Shown in pieces: positions 27,029 through 36,959 of a DNA stretch of 64,000 nucleotides. Position 1 is the first letter of the stretch. Each line of letters starts with the position of its first letter. The notes beneath the pieces were generated by a model, which searched no databases, was not told the origin of the DNA, and was given only the letters and a program-made list of their open reading frames with translations. The position numbers and the translations under genes were made by a program. Source of the DNA: Acidobacteriaceae bacterium (lineage in GTDB: Bacteria > Acidobacteriota > Terriglobia > Terriglobales > Acidobacteriaceae); contig DASZBM010000002.1 of NCBI GenBank assembly GCA_035944135.1, positions 186,001 through 250,000 on the forward strand, in the 5' to 3' direction.

Positions 27029-27523
27029 ATGTGTCACGCGTGCAGGGCGGCGCTGGGCGGAGCTGTGTATGCGCCAGCGGATGGTGTATGGAAGCTGGAG
27101 ACTGCCGGTGCGGCGGCGATCTATGCGGGCGGATGGGGAGGGCCGCCAGCGGGAATGGAACTGCGTGGCTGCGGGGAGCGGACGTACTGCTTTGTCGTGG
27201 AGGATGGGTTTACCGCGCAGGGAAATACGGACGCGTCGCTGAGGGTATATGGGCCGGTGGGCAGTTCGGTGCGGGGGCTGTTGACGATTCCGGTGGAGAG
27301 CGATGATCCGGATGGGTCGACGAAGTTGTCGGCGGCGGTGCGGTTTGTGCCGCGTGCGAGCCGGTTGCCGTTCTTCGATGCGGAGGTGATGACGGTGCGG
27401 CAGAAGTGCGCGAACGGGCACTGCTCGATCATGCGCGAGGAGACCGTATATCGGTATCGCGATGGCGAGTATGCGGAGTTGCAGGGATCGGTTATCAGGC
27501 CAGCGAAAGCGAAGGAGAAATAG
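27029..27523 (+). CDS. hypothetical protein, probably 5'-truncated
   Basis: 164 residues from an ATG immediately preceded by AGGAG with almost no spacer. The body looks like genuine protein ([56 protein letters not shown]) with paired Cys residues ([16 protein letters not shown]), suggesting an exported domain; yet there is no signal peptide, and upstream in frame the sequence runs into the antisense of yhhQ. Together with the truncated yhhQ on the other strand, this suggests a deletion took both 5' ends. Function not recognised. Confidence 0.5.
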   Translation: MCHACRAALGGAVYAPADGVWKLETAGAAAIYAGGWGGPPAGMELRGCGERTYCFVVEDGFTAQGNTDASLRVYGPVGSSVRGLLTIPVESDDPDGSTKLSAAVRFVPRASRLPFFDAEVMTVRQKCANGHCSIMREETVYRYRDGEYAELQGSVIRPAKAKEK

Positions 27524-27539
27524 CACGAATTACGTACGG

Positions 27540-27555
27540 GATTTCCGCGGGAATC
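27540..27555. promoter_or_regulatory. imperfect dyad upstream of the recA promoter
   Basis: GATTTCC and GGGAATC flank a CG centre with one mismatch, 12 bases upstream of the proposed -35. It could be an SOS operator, but the acidobacterial LexA site is not known to me. Confidence 0.3.
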
Positions 27556-27567
27556 TTCGCTTTTCTT

Positions 27568-27596
27568 TTGCCGGTGTCCGGTTTTGCTGCTAGACT
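27568..27596 (+). promoter_or_regulatory. recA promoter
   Basis: A -35 element TTGCCG (27568-27573), a 17-base spacer and a -10 element TAGACT (27591-27596), giving a transcription start near 27603, about 46 bases before the recA GTG. Confidence 0.6.
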
Positions 27597-27648
27597 CGGC
27601 TTCAAGACCTCCACCCTGAGCAGTGAGCGTGGCAAAAGGAGAACTGAC

Positions 27649-28722
<1,074 letters not shown>

Positions 28723-28746
28723 CTGGGAAGTTTTGTGAAGATGTTG

Positions 28747-28779
28747 ACGCGCCGTGGAGATGCAAGCCCGGCGCGTTTT
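28747..28779 (+). terminator. rho-independent terminator of recA
   Basis: Arms ACGCGCCG (28747-28754) and CGGCGCGT (28769-28776) with a 14-base loop, followed by TTTTC, 25 bases after the recA stop. Confidence 0.8.
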
Positions 28780-28819
28780 CGTTGGGGCTTTGATGTGAGG
28801 TAAAATCTACCTCAGGGCC

Positions 28820-28911
28820 GGAGAGGTGGCAGAGCCCGGTTGAATGCAGCTGACTCGAAATCAGCCATAGTCGCAAGGCTATCGGGGGTTCGAATCCCTC
28901 CCTCTCCGCCA
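28820..28911 (+). tRNA. tRNA-Ser(CGA)
   Basis: Class II tRNA with encoded CCA. The acceptor stem is GGAGAGG (28820-28826) with CCTCTCC (28901-28907), discriminator G at 28908 and CCA at 28909-28911. The anticodon stem GCTGA/TCAGC encloses the loop CTCGAAA with anticodon CGA at 28856-28858, reading UCG serine codons. A long variable arm (around TAGTCGCAAGGCTA) and the T loop GGGGGTTCGAATCCC confirm the serine class. Confidence 0.96.
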
Positions 28912-28920
28912 GCAAATTTT

Positions 28921-28967
28921 GTAACCCTCTGATAACGCTAGTAAATAGCTGAAAATCAGGGGGTTAC
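28921..28967. repeat. 13-bp inverted repeat directly downstream of tRNA-Ser
   Basis: GTAACCCTCTGAT (28921-28933) pairs with ATCAGGGGGTTAC (28955-28967) with one G-T wobble and a 21-base loop, nine bases after the tRNA CCA. No T-tract follows. It may be a tRNA processing/termination structure or the remnant of an integrase arm site. Confidence 0.65.
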
Positions 28968-29585
28968 GTGTTTCTGGGGTTGTGCGGCTCGTGCGTTTAG
29001 TGCGATGTTTTACGCCTGATGAGCCTGATTTGCATGACAAAACGCTCGGCGCATGACAAAGTCCCCGCTCCCACCAAAACGGCCCCGATACCCACAGGCA
29101 CTAACGGCTCGAATCTGAGGCACAGTTCTTCCCATGAGCGAAGTGGCTTTGGTTGCGAGTGTAGTCAGTGTGACGGCGGCGCGGTCTCCACAGCAAACAC
29201 TGCCGTCGAGTTGTCCAAGCTACCGGCAATCGTGAACTCAAAGATGGCGGTCGGTGAGGTTCTGGATGCGGTGCTAGATGCCAAGGTGAAAATCCACGAT
29301 CTCGGTGACGGTCCGCTGAGGGGCGGGGAAGTAGTCATTGATGACGCCTGCGAGATCCTCAGTAAGCGTTGTCTTTCTCAGACACAGAGGTACTCCTCTA
29401 TGCCGCGTTCATCGAAGATATTCGCGAAATCTAACGGGCGTTTACGATAACGCAGCCGAAAATTGGCAAATTCGATTTGACAATCGATTTTCTCGCGGAG
29501 TATAACGCCACAACTTCTGATGCCGCGATCATACTTCTTTTCAACAAGAAGGCCCTGACAGTTCTGTTTATTTCAAGGAGAGCCG
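28968..29585. other. 618-base gap between tRNA-Ser and the TonB receptor, no confident gene
   Basis: No reading frame here resembles a family I know. The longest plausible one (29019-29450, plus strand) is Ser/Thr/Lys-rich at its start and only partly protein-like later (KMAVGEVLDAVLDAKVKIHDL). Lower coding character, lower G+C near 29450-29585 and the position behind a tRNA gene suggest remnants of an inserted element. The last ~130 bases probably hold the promoter and leader of the receptor gene, with AAGGAGAGCCG before its ATG. Confidence 0.45.
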
Positions 29586-32500
29586 ATGAAAAGCAACGCG
29601 TTGCTTAGAGCCCTGTATTTCCAGGTAATCGTCGCACTACTGCTACTGACATGCCCTTACGGACGCGCACAGTCGGACGTGGGAAGCATTGGCGGTTTTG
29701 TAAGAGATCAATCAGGCGCCGTCGTGCCGAATGCAAAAGTGACGATACGGAATGAGGGGACCGACCAGGCCTTCACCGTAACGACCGATTCAGACGGCCA
29801 CTACACTGTTCCAAATCTCCCGCCCGCAACGTACTCGATGGAGGTTGAAGCACCCAGCTTCCGCAAGTTCATCAGCTTGCACAACCCTCTGGCAGCCAGC
29901 ACCGCTCTGGCGATCGATGGAAGCCTTCAGGCGGGCGAAGTTACCCAAGCCGTTGAGGTGACCGCCACCGCTATGGTGTTGCAGACGGAGTCCGGCTCGA
30001 CGCAGAGCGAGATCAGCGGTCAGACGATCACCGATCAGCAACTTAATGGCCGGAACCCGATGTTCATCGGTTCGCTGATTCCCGGAATGCGCAGCGGCAC
30101 GACGTTGGGCGATCTCAACTTCGCCATCGGTTCTTCAATTCCGTTCAATGTCAATGGCGCGCGGCAGCAGGACACGCTGTTGACGTTCGACGGCGCGCCC
30201 GGCGTGCGCACTCGCGGTTCCGGCCAGGTCATCGGTGTAGCGAATCCGGATGCAATCGAAGAGATGCAGATTCTCACCTCTGACTACCAGGCGGAGTACG
30301 GCGCCTCTGCCGGCGGCCAGATGCGCATCATCTCCAAGTCCGGCACCAAAGACTTTCATGCAACAGCTTACGAATATCTGCGCAACTCAGCGATGAACGC
30401 GAACACATGGACGCGAAATCAGAGCCCGACGACGCAGTTTGCCTCACCGTTCCGCTTCAACAACTTTGGCTTCACGTTTGGCGGCCCGGTCTGGATTCCC
30501 GGAATGCACTGGACCGATAAATATCGGGAGAAGATGTTCTTCTTCGTGGCAGAAGACTGGATCCGTAACCGCTCCACGGATAGCCAGACCCAGTGGGTGC
30601 CGACGAACCTGATGCGTCAGGGCAACTTCAGCGAACTGCTGACGGCGAACCCCTTCTACGCCTCGCCTACCTACGTTTACGACCCGGCGACGTGCCCCAG
30701 CGTCAGCACGGTCAGTGGCCACCTGGTTGGCGCCACAGGGTGCACTCCATTTTTCAACAATACGATCCCCTCGAACCGCCTCAGCGCCAACGGTCTCGCC
30801 ATCATCGACGCGTACCCTGCGCCGACGCCCGGGTACGTCAGCTCGTCGGCGAACTGGATCTCAGCGGCCGCACATCCGATCAATCAGCGCAAGCAACAGA
30901 TCAGCTTCGACATCGCGATCAATGACCATCACCATCTCGCCTTCAGGCGCCAGAATGTCACCTACAACGAAACCCTTCCGTTCGATCAGGGTTCGGGCCT
31001 GACGGGCCGTTACTTCAATCGTCCCAACCAAACCAACGGACTTACCTGGACCTGGGTCGTGAACCCGAGTACCGTCAACGAAGCTCGTGTGACGTACAGT
31101 CTCGACCAGGTGTACATCCCGGTGAACCTGGCGCTGCCCGGCTTCAACCGGCAGACACTGGGTATCAATTTCCCGTACATCATCCCGGGCGGGAAAGCCG
31201 CTCCGAACAAGATTCCCACGGTCAGCGGTCTTGGTACCTTCTACGGCCTGGCCGGCGGACCCTATCCGTCGCATTCGGGCGGCCCGATCTACACATACAC
31301 TGACAGCTTCACGAAGGTGTTCGGCAACCATACGCTCAAAGCCGGCGTGTCGGTCTGGTTCTCGGGCGAGAACGACAACGACCAGATCAACGTGTCGACG
31401 GTACCGGGCGGCGCGAACAACCAGAATGGGAGCTTCGTCTTCAGCGACAATCACAATGGCCTGAACGACACTACGGGCGTAGCAATCGCGAACCTGGCGA
31501 TGGGCCTCTCCGACAGCTACACCGAAATCGGTCCCAAGTCTTACACTGCCTGGCGGGGTCAGTCATACGATTACTTCGCGCAGGACTCGTGGAAGGCCAC
31601 TCAGCGGCTCCACCTGGACTTCGGACTTCGCGTCACGGGTCTGACGGCATACAAGCCGCTATGGGGCAATGCGGATTTCTTCGATCCCGCATCGTACAGC
31701 GCTTCATCAGCGCCCACAGTGAATACTGCGACCGGTAATATCAATCTCGGCACCGGCAACCCCTACGACGGCATGGTCATACCGGGCTATTCAAGCTTCC
31801 CGGCTTCGGCCGCGGCGCATGGCGTCGTCGGCGCGACGTCGTCTTCCAGTAGCACGGCTTGCGACAATAGCTCATGTAACGGCCTGTTCGCGCCCAAGCT
31901 ACCCAACGGTTACGTCAACACTTCGTGGATTTACCAGCCACGGGTGGGCTTTGCGTACCAGATCCGGCAGAAGACGGTGGTACGTGGAGGCTTCGGCTCA
32001 TTTGCAACCCGCATGGGATTGTTGGACAACATCTTCCCCGGCGGCAATCCGCCTTTCCAGCCATTCATTACGGTCAATGCGCTCAGCGGCAATCTGACCT
32101 CCATGGTGGACAATCCTGGCTTTGCCATCACGCCCGGCACGGCTCCATCACTCACCGTGACTACACTGAACCGCAACCTGAAGGCGCCGACCCGTTACAA
32201 CTGGAACTTGGCCGTACAACGGGAGCTGCCGATGAGGTCCATGCTTACGTTGGCGTATGTCGGCGGCCGAGGAATTCATAACTGGCGCGTGTATGACATC
32301 AACCAGCCAACCGTCGGAGCGCTTCAGGCGTCGGCGGCAGCCCACGGCAAGGCGTACAACGTGAATGCGCTTCGCCCTTACCAGGGTTATGCCGCCATTC
32401 AGCAGGAGGTCAGCGATGGCCGCTCGCGCTATAACTCTCTGCAAGTAACCTGGCAGCGAACAAGTGCGAGGAACATCAGCTTCGGTGTAGCGTACACGCT

Positions 32501-33179
32501 CTCCAAGAGCAGCGATGACAGCTCGAACTACCGCGACATCGTGCCTGATACCTACAACACGAGCAACCTGTACGGACCGTCGGAGTATGACGCCCGCCAC
32601 ATGCTGGTCATCAACTATGTCTGGGCGCTTCCTTTCTTCCGCGACTCGCACGCTTTGAGCGGCAAGCTGCTCGGCGGATGGCGCATTGCCGGCGTTGCGC
32701 AGTTCCAAACCGGAGCGCCGTGCGGTATCGGCACAACAACTGATTACGCCGGAGTCGGCGAAGTTGGCAGCTTCGGCTGCGGGTCGGAAGGTCAGTTCTG
32801 GGTGATGAATGGAAAGCCGCAGATACTGAAAGGTTTTGCAGGTTACGCCACGAACAAAAAGCAGTGGTTCTCGACCACTGATTCGAGCGGCAACCCGCTG
32901 TTCACGCAGCCGACCACGGGAACCTTCAACCTTCAGCAGGGCGTCCGCGATTCTATCTACCAGCCTGGCTATCAGGACTGGAATCTCTCGCTGAAAAAGA
33001 GGTTCATGATCACCGAAACGGCCAACGCGGAGTTTACCGCAGATGCCTACAACTTCATCAACCACCCGAACTGGTCTGGACCGAACCTGAATCCGACTTC
33101 AGGTACTTTCGGCCAAGTCACAGGTAAATCGACCAGCAATCCTCGCACATTGCAGGTCGGTCTCCACTTCACTTACTAA
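29586..33179 (+). CDS. TonB-dependent receptor with carboxypeptidase-regulatory-like domain
   Basis: 1,197-residue outer-membrane protein of the type that Acidobacteria use for oligosaccharide uptake. A signal peptide (VIVALLLLTCPYGRAQ) is followed by a beta-sandwich domain at ~33-115 (IGGFVRDQSGAVVPNAKVTIRNEGT ... VPNLPPATYSMEVEAPSF), a plug domain at ~135-250 (LNGRNPMFIGSLIPGM, VNGARQQDTLLTFDGAP, IEEMQILTSDYQAEYGASAGGQM), and a long beta-barrel ending in the outer-membrane signature LQVGLHFTY. It precedes two alpha-mannosidase genes in the same direction, which suggests import of mannose-containing oligosaccharides. Confidence 0.93.
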   Translation: MKSNALLRALYFQVIVALLLLTCPYGRAQSDVGSIGGFVRDQSGAVVPNAKVTIRNEGTDQAFTVTTDSDGHYTVPNLPPATYSMEVEAPSFRKFISLHNPLAASTALAIDGSLQAGEVTQAVEVTATAMVLQTESGSTQSEISGQTITDQQLNGRNPMFIGSLIPGMRSGTTLGDLNFAIGSSIPFNVNGARQQDTLLTFDGAPGVRTRGSGQVIGVANPDAIEEMQILTSDYQAEYGASAGGQMRIISKSGTKDFHATAYEYLRNSAMNANTWTRNQSPTTQFASPFRFNNFGFTFGGPVWIPGMHWTDKYREKMFFFVAEDWIRNRSTDSQTQWVPTNLMRQGNFSELLTANPFYASPTYVYDPATCPSVSTVSGHLVGATGCTPFFNNTIPSNRLSANGLAIIDAYPAPTPGYVSSSANWISAAAHPINQRKQQISFDIAINDHHHLAFRRQNVTYNETLPFDQGSGLTGRYFNRPNQTNGLTWTWVVNPSTVNEARVTYSLDQVYIPVNLALPGFNRQTLGINFPYIIPGGKAAPNKIPTVSGLGTFYGLAGGPYPSHSGGPIYTYTDSFTKVFGNHTLKAGVSVWFSGENDNDQINVSTVPGGANNQNGSFVFSDNHNGLNDTTGVAIANLAMGLSDSYTEIGPKSYTAWRGQSYDYFAQDSWKATQRLHLDFGLRVTGLTAYKPLWGNADFFDPASYSASSAPTVNTATGNINLGTGNPYDGMVIPGYSSFPASAAAHGVVGATSSSSSTACDNSSCNGLFAPKLPNGYVNTSWIYQPRVGFAYQIRQKTVVRGGFGSFATRMGLLDNIFPGGNPPFQPFITVNALSGNLTSMVDNPGFAITPGTAPSLTVTTLNRNLKAPTRYNWNLAVQRELPMRSMLTLAYVGGRGIHNWRVYDINQPTVGALQASAAAHGKAYNVNALRPYQGYAAIQQEVSDGRSRYNSLQVTWQRTSARNISFGVAYTLSKSSDDSSNYRDIVPDTYNTSNLYGPSEYDARHMLVINYVWALPFFRDSHALSGKLLGGWRIAGVAQFQTGAPCGIGTTTDYAGVGEVGSFGCGSEGQFWVMNGKPQILKGFAGYATNKKQWFSTTDSSGNPLFTQPTTGTFNLQQGVRDSIYQPGYQDWNLSLKKRFMITETANAEFTADAYNFINHPNWSGPNLNPTSGTFGQVTGKSTSNPRTLQVGLHFTY

Positions 33180-33203
33180 CCAGCCGTAAAGCTTCTTCAA
33201 TCC

Positions 33204-33232
33204 GCCCGCATGGAGCCATCCTCCATGCGGGC
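33204..33232 (+). terminator. hairpin after the TonB-receptor gene
   Basis: Perfect 11-base arms GCCCGCATGGA (33204-33214) and TCCATGCGGGC (33222-33232) with a 7-base loop, 24 bases after the receptor stop. The lack of a U-tract suggests attenuation or mRNA 3'-end protection rather than full termination before the mannosidase gene. Confidence 0.55.
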
Positions 33233-33302
33233 TGCGTCTCTCCCGCGCACTCTTTTCCGCGCGCGATCCTAAGAACATCCCACCGTAACTATGGAGCCAT
33301 GC

Positions 33303-36300
33303 ATGAATTGGAATCGCCGCGATCGCCGCGCCGGCGCACGAAGCCGGAAGGAAAAGAATTTTCATCGATCCTTTTTTGCGTGGCTGCCGGCTGCATCGGC
33401 TGTGCTGCTGCTGCCCCTGCATGGGACGGCGCAGACCATGAAAGCTCCGGACATCACCAAGGACCCAACGCTGTACGTGGTTCCCTACGCGCATCTAGAC
33501 ACGCAGTGGCGGTGGGAGATGCCGCAGACGATCAGCGAGTACCTGCTGAAGACTATGCGTGTGAACTTCGACTATATCGATCGCTACCCCCACTACGTTT
33601 TCAATTGGACCGGATCCAACCGCTACCGCCTGATGAAGGAGTACTTCCCAGACGATTACGCGCGGATGAAGCAATATATCGCGGCTGGGCGGTGGTACCC
33701 GGCGGGTTCATCTGTCGAAGAGGGCGATGTAAATCTGCCGAGTGCGGAGGGAATCTTCCGCCAGGTGCTCTACGGGAATGAGTATTACCGCCACGAGTTC
33801 GGCAAGGCGAGCGCTGAATACATGCTTCCGGACTGCTTCGGCTTTCCAGCGTCGCTGCCCAGCATTCTTGCGCACGCGGGCGTGAAAGGCTTCTCGACGC
33901 AGAAGCTTAACTCAGTCTGGCAACCATCCCCGCTGGTCGGTGGGCCCGATTCGCCGGAAAAAACGCCAGAGGGTATCCCATTCAATGTCGGCGTGTGGAC
34001 GGGCCCGGATGGTAAGACGGTTATCGCGGCGCTTAACCCGGGAGGGTATGGCAGCAACGTGTACACCGACCTCAGCCAGCCCCCTGTGACTTCAGCAGTT
34101 CCAACTTTGTCCGCGGAAGAGAGGGCCAAGCTCACTCCGGCGGAGCTGCGGCGATATGAGAGGCGGCAGGTCGAGTCGAATTGGGTGCAGCGCATCGATC
34201 TGGATGGCAAGGTGACAGGGATCTATGCGGATTATCACTATGTAGGAACGGGCGACGTCGGCGGAGCAACTCAGGAGTCCACGGTGAAGTTGCTGGAGGC
34301 TATTGCGACGAAGAGCGAAACTGTTCTTCCCGTACCTCCGCAGCTTAGCTTCCTCAACGAGTCGAGCACTAACAGCGCGAAGACGGTGCGTGTTGGTGAG
34401 GGGCCGGTGCACGTGATCATTTCCACTGCAGACCAGATGTTCCGCGACATGGGGCCGTTAGATAAGAGCCGGCTCCCTGGATATACAGGCGATCTTGAAC
34501 TCATCAATCACTCGGCTGGTTCGCTCACGTCGGAGGCGTATCACAAGCGCTGGGTGATGCGAAATGAGTCCCTCGCGAACGCGGCTGAAGAATCATCGAT
34601 CGCGGCGGCCTGGCTTGGGGCACGCCCCTATCCGTTGCAGAGGCTTACCGATGCATGGACTGTGGCGCTCGGCGGCCACTTCCATGACACTGCAGCAGGC
34701 ACGGCAACACCGCAGGCTTATCGCTACGCGTGGAACGATGACGTGATCGTCGCGAACCAGTTCGGGGGTGTGCTCACGAGCGCAACGGAAGCAGTGGCCT
34801 CAAGCATGGACACGCGGGGCGCAGGCGTCCCGCTGGTGCTGTTCAATCCTTTGAACATTGAGCGCGAGGACCTAGTTGAGGCGTCGGTTGCTTTTCCCGG
34901 CGGCATGCCGACGGCGGTGCTAGCGATTGCGCCCGATGGAACGCAGTCTCCAGTGCAGATTATTGGCGGCAAGGTGTTGTTCGTTGCGAAGGCGCCTTCC
35001 GTCGGATATGCGGTATACCGTCTCGTTCCGGCGAAGAGTGTATCCGGGAAGAACGAGCTCAAGGTTACCGAGTCTTCTCTGGAGAACGCACGCTACCGCG
35101 TGCAGATCAATGCCGCCGGCGATATTTCAAGCATCTTCGACAAGCAGCTCAACAAGGAGCTACTGTCTGGCCCGGTGCGGCTCGCGATCACGACGGACAC
35201 GCCGAAACAGTACCCGGCATGGAATATGGACTATGAGCAGGTGGAAGCGGCGCCGCGCGCTTACGTTGCAGGAGCTATGAAGGTGCGCATCGTTGAACGC
35301 GGGCCGGTGCGCGTAGCTCTGGAGGTTTCACGCGAAACGGAAGGCTCAACCTTTGTGCAGACGATCAGTCTGAGCGCCGGTGAGGCCGGTGGCCGCGTCG
35401 AGGTGAAGGACGCGATTGACTGGCGAGGACTTACTTCAAACCTAAAGGCGGTGTTTCCTTTCACGGCCACTAACAAAGACGCTATCTATAACCAGGATCT
35501 CGGCACCATTGAACGTCCGAACGCAGCCCCGCGCCAGTTTGAGGTCGGCTCACACCGTTGGATCGATCTCACTGACAACTCCGGAGCGTTCGGCGTAACA
35601 CTGCTGACGGATTATAAGAATGGATCGGACAAGCCTGACGACCACACGCTTCGGCTTACGTTGCTGCGCTCACCCGGCATTCAGCCAACAGCTACGCGCG
35701 CTCCCGGGGCCTATAGCGATCAGGCCAACCAGGACTGGGGACATCACGAGATCGTCTACGCCATCGCAGGTCATGCAAAGGGATGGCGTGAAGCCCAAAC
35801 CGACTGGCAGGGATATCGGCTGAACGATCCGATCATGCCGTTTGTTACAGAAGCTCATGCGGGTGTCCTAGGTAAGAGTTTCTCGCTGTTACGCATCGAT
35901 CACTCGCGCATTCGTGTCTTTGCGCTGAAGCATGCGGAGGATTCCGATGAGGTGGTGCTCCGGGCGGTGGAGATGGACGGCCAACCTGCCAATGACGTGC
36001 ACTTCACCTTTCCCGGACCAGTGGCATCAGCTCGCGAGATCGACGCACAGGAGCAGCCGATTGGGCCGGCAAACGTGGAAGGTGGAAAACTAGTGACCAG
36101 CTTCGGCGCTTACCAGCCGCGAACCTTCGCGTTGAAGCTGACGCCGGCTAGGGTAACTGCAGCCGCGGTGCACTCGGAGCCGGTGACGCTGCCGTTTACG
36201 TTGGTGGTGGCTACTAACGACGACACGAAAACGCCTGGCGGTGGTTTTGATGGGAACGGAAATGCTCTGCCTGCCGAGATGCTGCCCACCGAGATCGACT

Positions 36301-36920
36301 ATGACGGAGTGCGGTTTCAACTGCCTGCGGCAGCTACAGGCACGATGAATGCGGTGGTCCCCGATGGGCAGCAAGTGGCTTTGCCTGCTGGCCGCTTTAA
36401 TCGCCTATATGTCCTTGCTGCAGCCACGGATGGTGATCAGCAAGCGACGTTCAGCGTGGGAGGGAAGGGAACGGAGTTGACAGTACAGAACTGGGGCGGA
36501 TTCATCGGGCAATGGGATACCCGTGTCTGGAAGAATGAACCTCACTTCAACTGGGACATTTCTGCGCACCATGCAGTGTGGCCGGCGAAGGACCTTGAGG
36601 AGCGCGAGCTACGCCGCCCGTCTCCCAGCTATCCGGATGATTACGTTGGCTTGGAGAAAGGCTTCATCAAGCCCGCGGGGCTGGCCTGGTATGCTTCGCA
36701 TCACCACACAGCGGACGGACTCAACACTCCGTACCAATACTCGTATCTCTTCGCGTATGCGCTGGATGTGCCCGCGGGAGCACACTCACTGACACTGCCG
36801 AAGAATGACAAGATTCGGATTCTGGCGATCAGCGCTGCCGAGGAGAACCCCGTGACTACGCCGGCCGAGCCGCTCTTCGATACGCTCGGCAGCACCTCCA
36901 ACCCGAAGCTGGCTCATTAG
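33303..36920 (+). CDS. GH38 family alpha-mannosidase, secreted
   Basis: Zinc-dependent retaining alpha-mannosidase of glycoside hydrolase family 38. From the ATG at 33303 there is a basic n-region and a hydrophobic signal segment (WLPAASAVLLLPLHGTAQ). The GH38 catalytic domain opens at VVPYAHLDTQWRW, whose His and Asp are zinc ligands; the nucleophile Asp lies in EYMLPDCFGFPASLP about 110 residues later; the third metal site region is GGHFHDTAAGT. Middle and C-terminal beta domains follow, then a family-atypical C-terminal extension (~250 residues). An ATG at 33291 is an alternative start. It lies between the receptor and the GH92-phospholipase fusion gene, on the same strand. Confidence 0.93.
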   Translation: MNWNRRDRRAGARSRKEKNFHRSFFAWLPAASAVLLLPLHGTAQTMKAPDITKDPTLYVVPYAHLDTQWRWEMPQTISEYLLKTMRVNFDYIDRYPHYVFNWTGSNRYRLMKEYFPDDYARMKQYIAAGRWYPAGSSVEEGDVNLPSAEGIFRQVLYGNEYYRHEFGKASAEYMLPDCFGFPASLPSILAHAGVKGFSTQKLNSVWQPSPLVGGPDSPEKTPEGIPFNVGVWTGPDGKTVIAALNPGGYGSNVYTDLSQPPVTSAVPTLSAEERAKLTPAELRRYERRQVESNWVQRIDLDGKVTGIYADYHYVGTGDVGGATQESTVKLLEAIATKSETVLPVPPQLSFLNESSTNSAKTVRVGEGPVHVIISTADQMFRDMGPLDKSRLPGYTGDLELINHSAGSLTSEAYHKRWVMRNESLANAAEESSIAAAWLGARPYPLQRLTDAWTVALGGHFHDTAAGTATPQAYRYAWNDDVIVANQFGGVLTSATEAVASSMDTRGAGVPLVLFNPLNIEREDLVEASVAFPGGMPTAVLAIAPDGTQSPVQIIGGKVLFVAKAPSVGYAVYRLVPAKSVSGKNELKVTESSLENARYRVQINAAGDISSIFDKQLNKELLSGPVRLAITTDTPKQYPAWNMDYEQVEAAPRAYVAGAMKVRIVERGPVRVALEVSRETEGSTFVQTISLSAGEAGGRVEVKDAIDWRGLTSNLKAVFPFTATNKDAIYNQDLGTIERPNAAPRQFEVGSHRWIDLTDNSGAFGVTLLTDYKNGSDKPDDHTLRLTLLRSPGIQPTATRAPGAYSDQANQDWGHHEIVYAIAGHAKGWREAQTDWQGYRLNDPIMPFVTEAHAGVLGKSFSLLRIDHSRIRVFALKHAEDSDEVVLRAVEMDGQPANDVHFTFPGPVASAREIDAQEQPIGPANVEGGKLVTSFGAYQPRTFALKLTPARVTAAAVHSEPVTLPFTLVVATNDDTKTPGGGFDGNGNALPAEMLPTEIDYDGVRFQLPAAATGTMNAVVPDGQQVALPAGRFNRLYVLAAATDGDQQATFSVGGKGTELTVQNWGGFIGQWDTRVWKNEPHFNWDISAHHAVWPAKDLEERELRRPSPSYPDDYVGLEKGFIKPAGLAWYASHHHTADGLNTPYQYSYLFAYALDVPAGAHSLTLPKNDKIRILAISAAEENPVTTPAEPLFDTLGSTSNPKLAH

Positions 36921-36959
36921 AAACCGCTTCCGTTTTCGGAAAAAGGAGTTATCGGATTC

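Noticed and set aside
29019-29450. 143-codon open frame between tRNA-Ser and the receptor
   Set aside because: Composition is uneven, no ribosome binding site is clear and no family is recognisable; described as a gap instead.
32148-33065. 305-codon minus-strand frame antisense to the TonB receptor
   Set aside because: Shadow frame without signal or family motifs.
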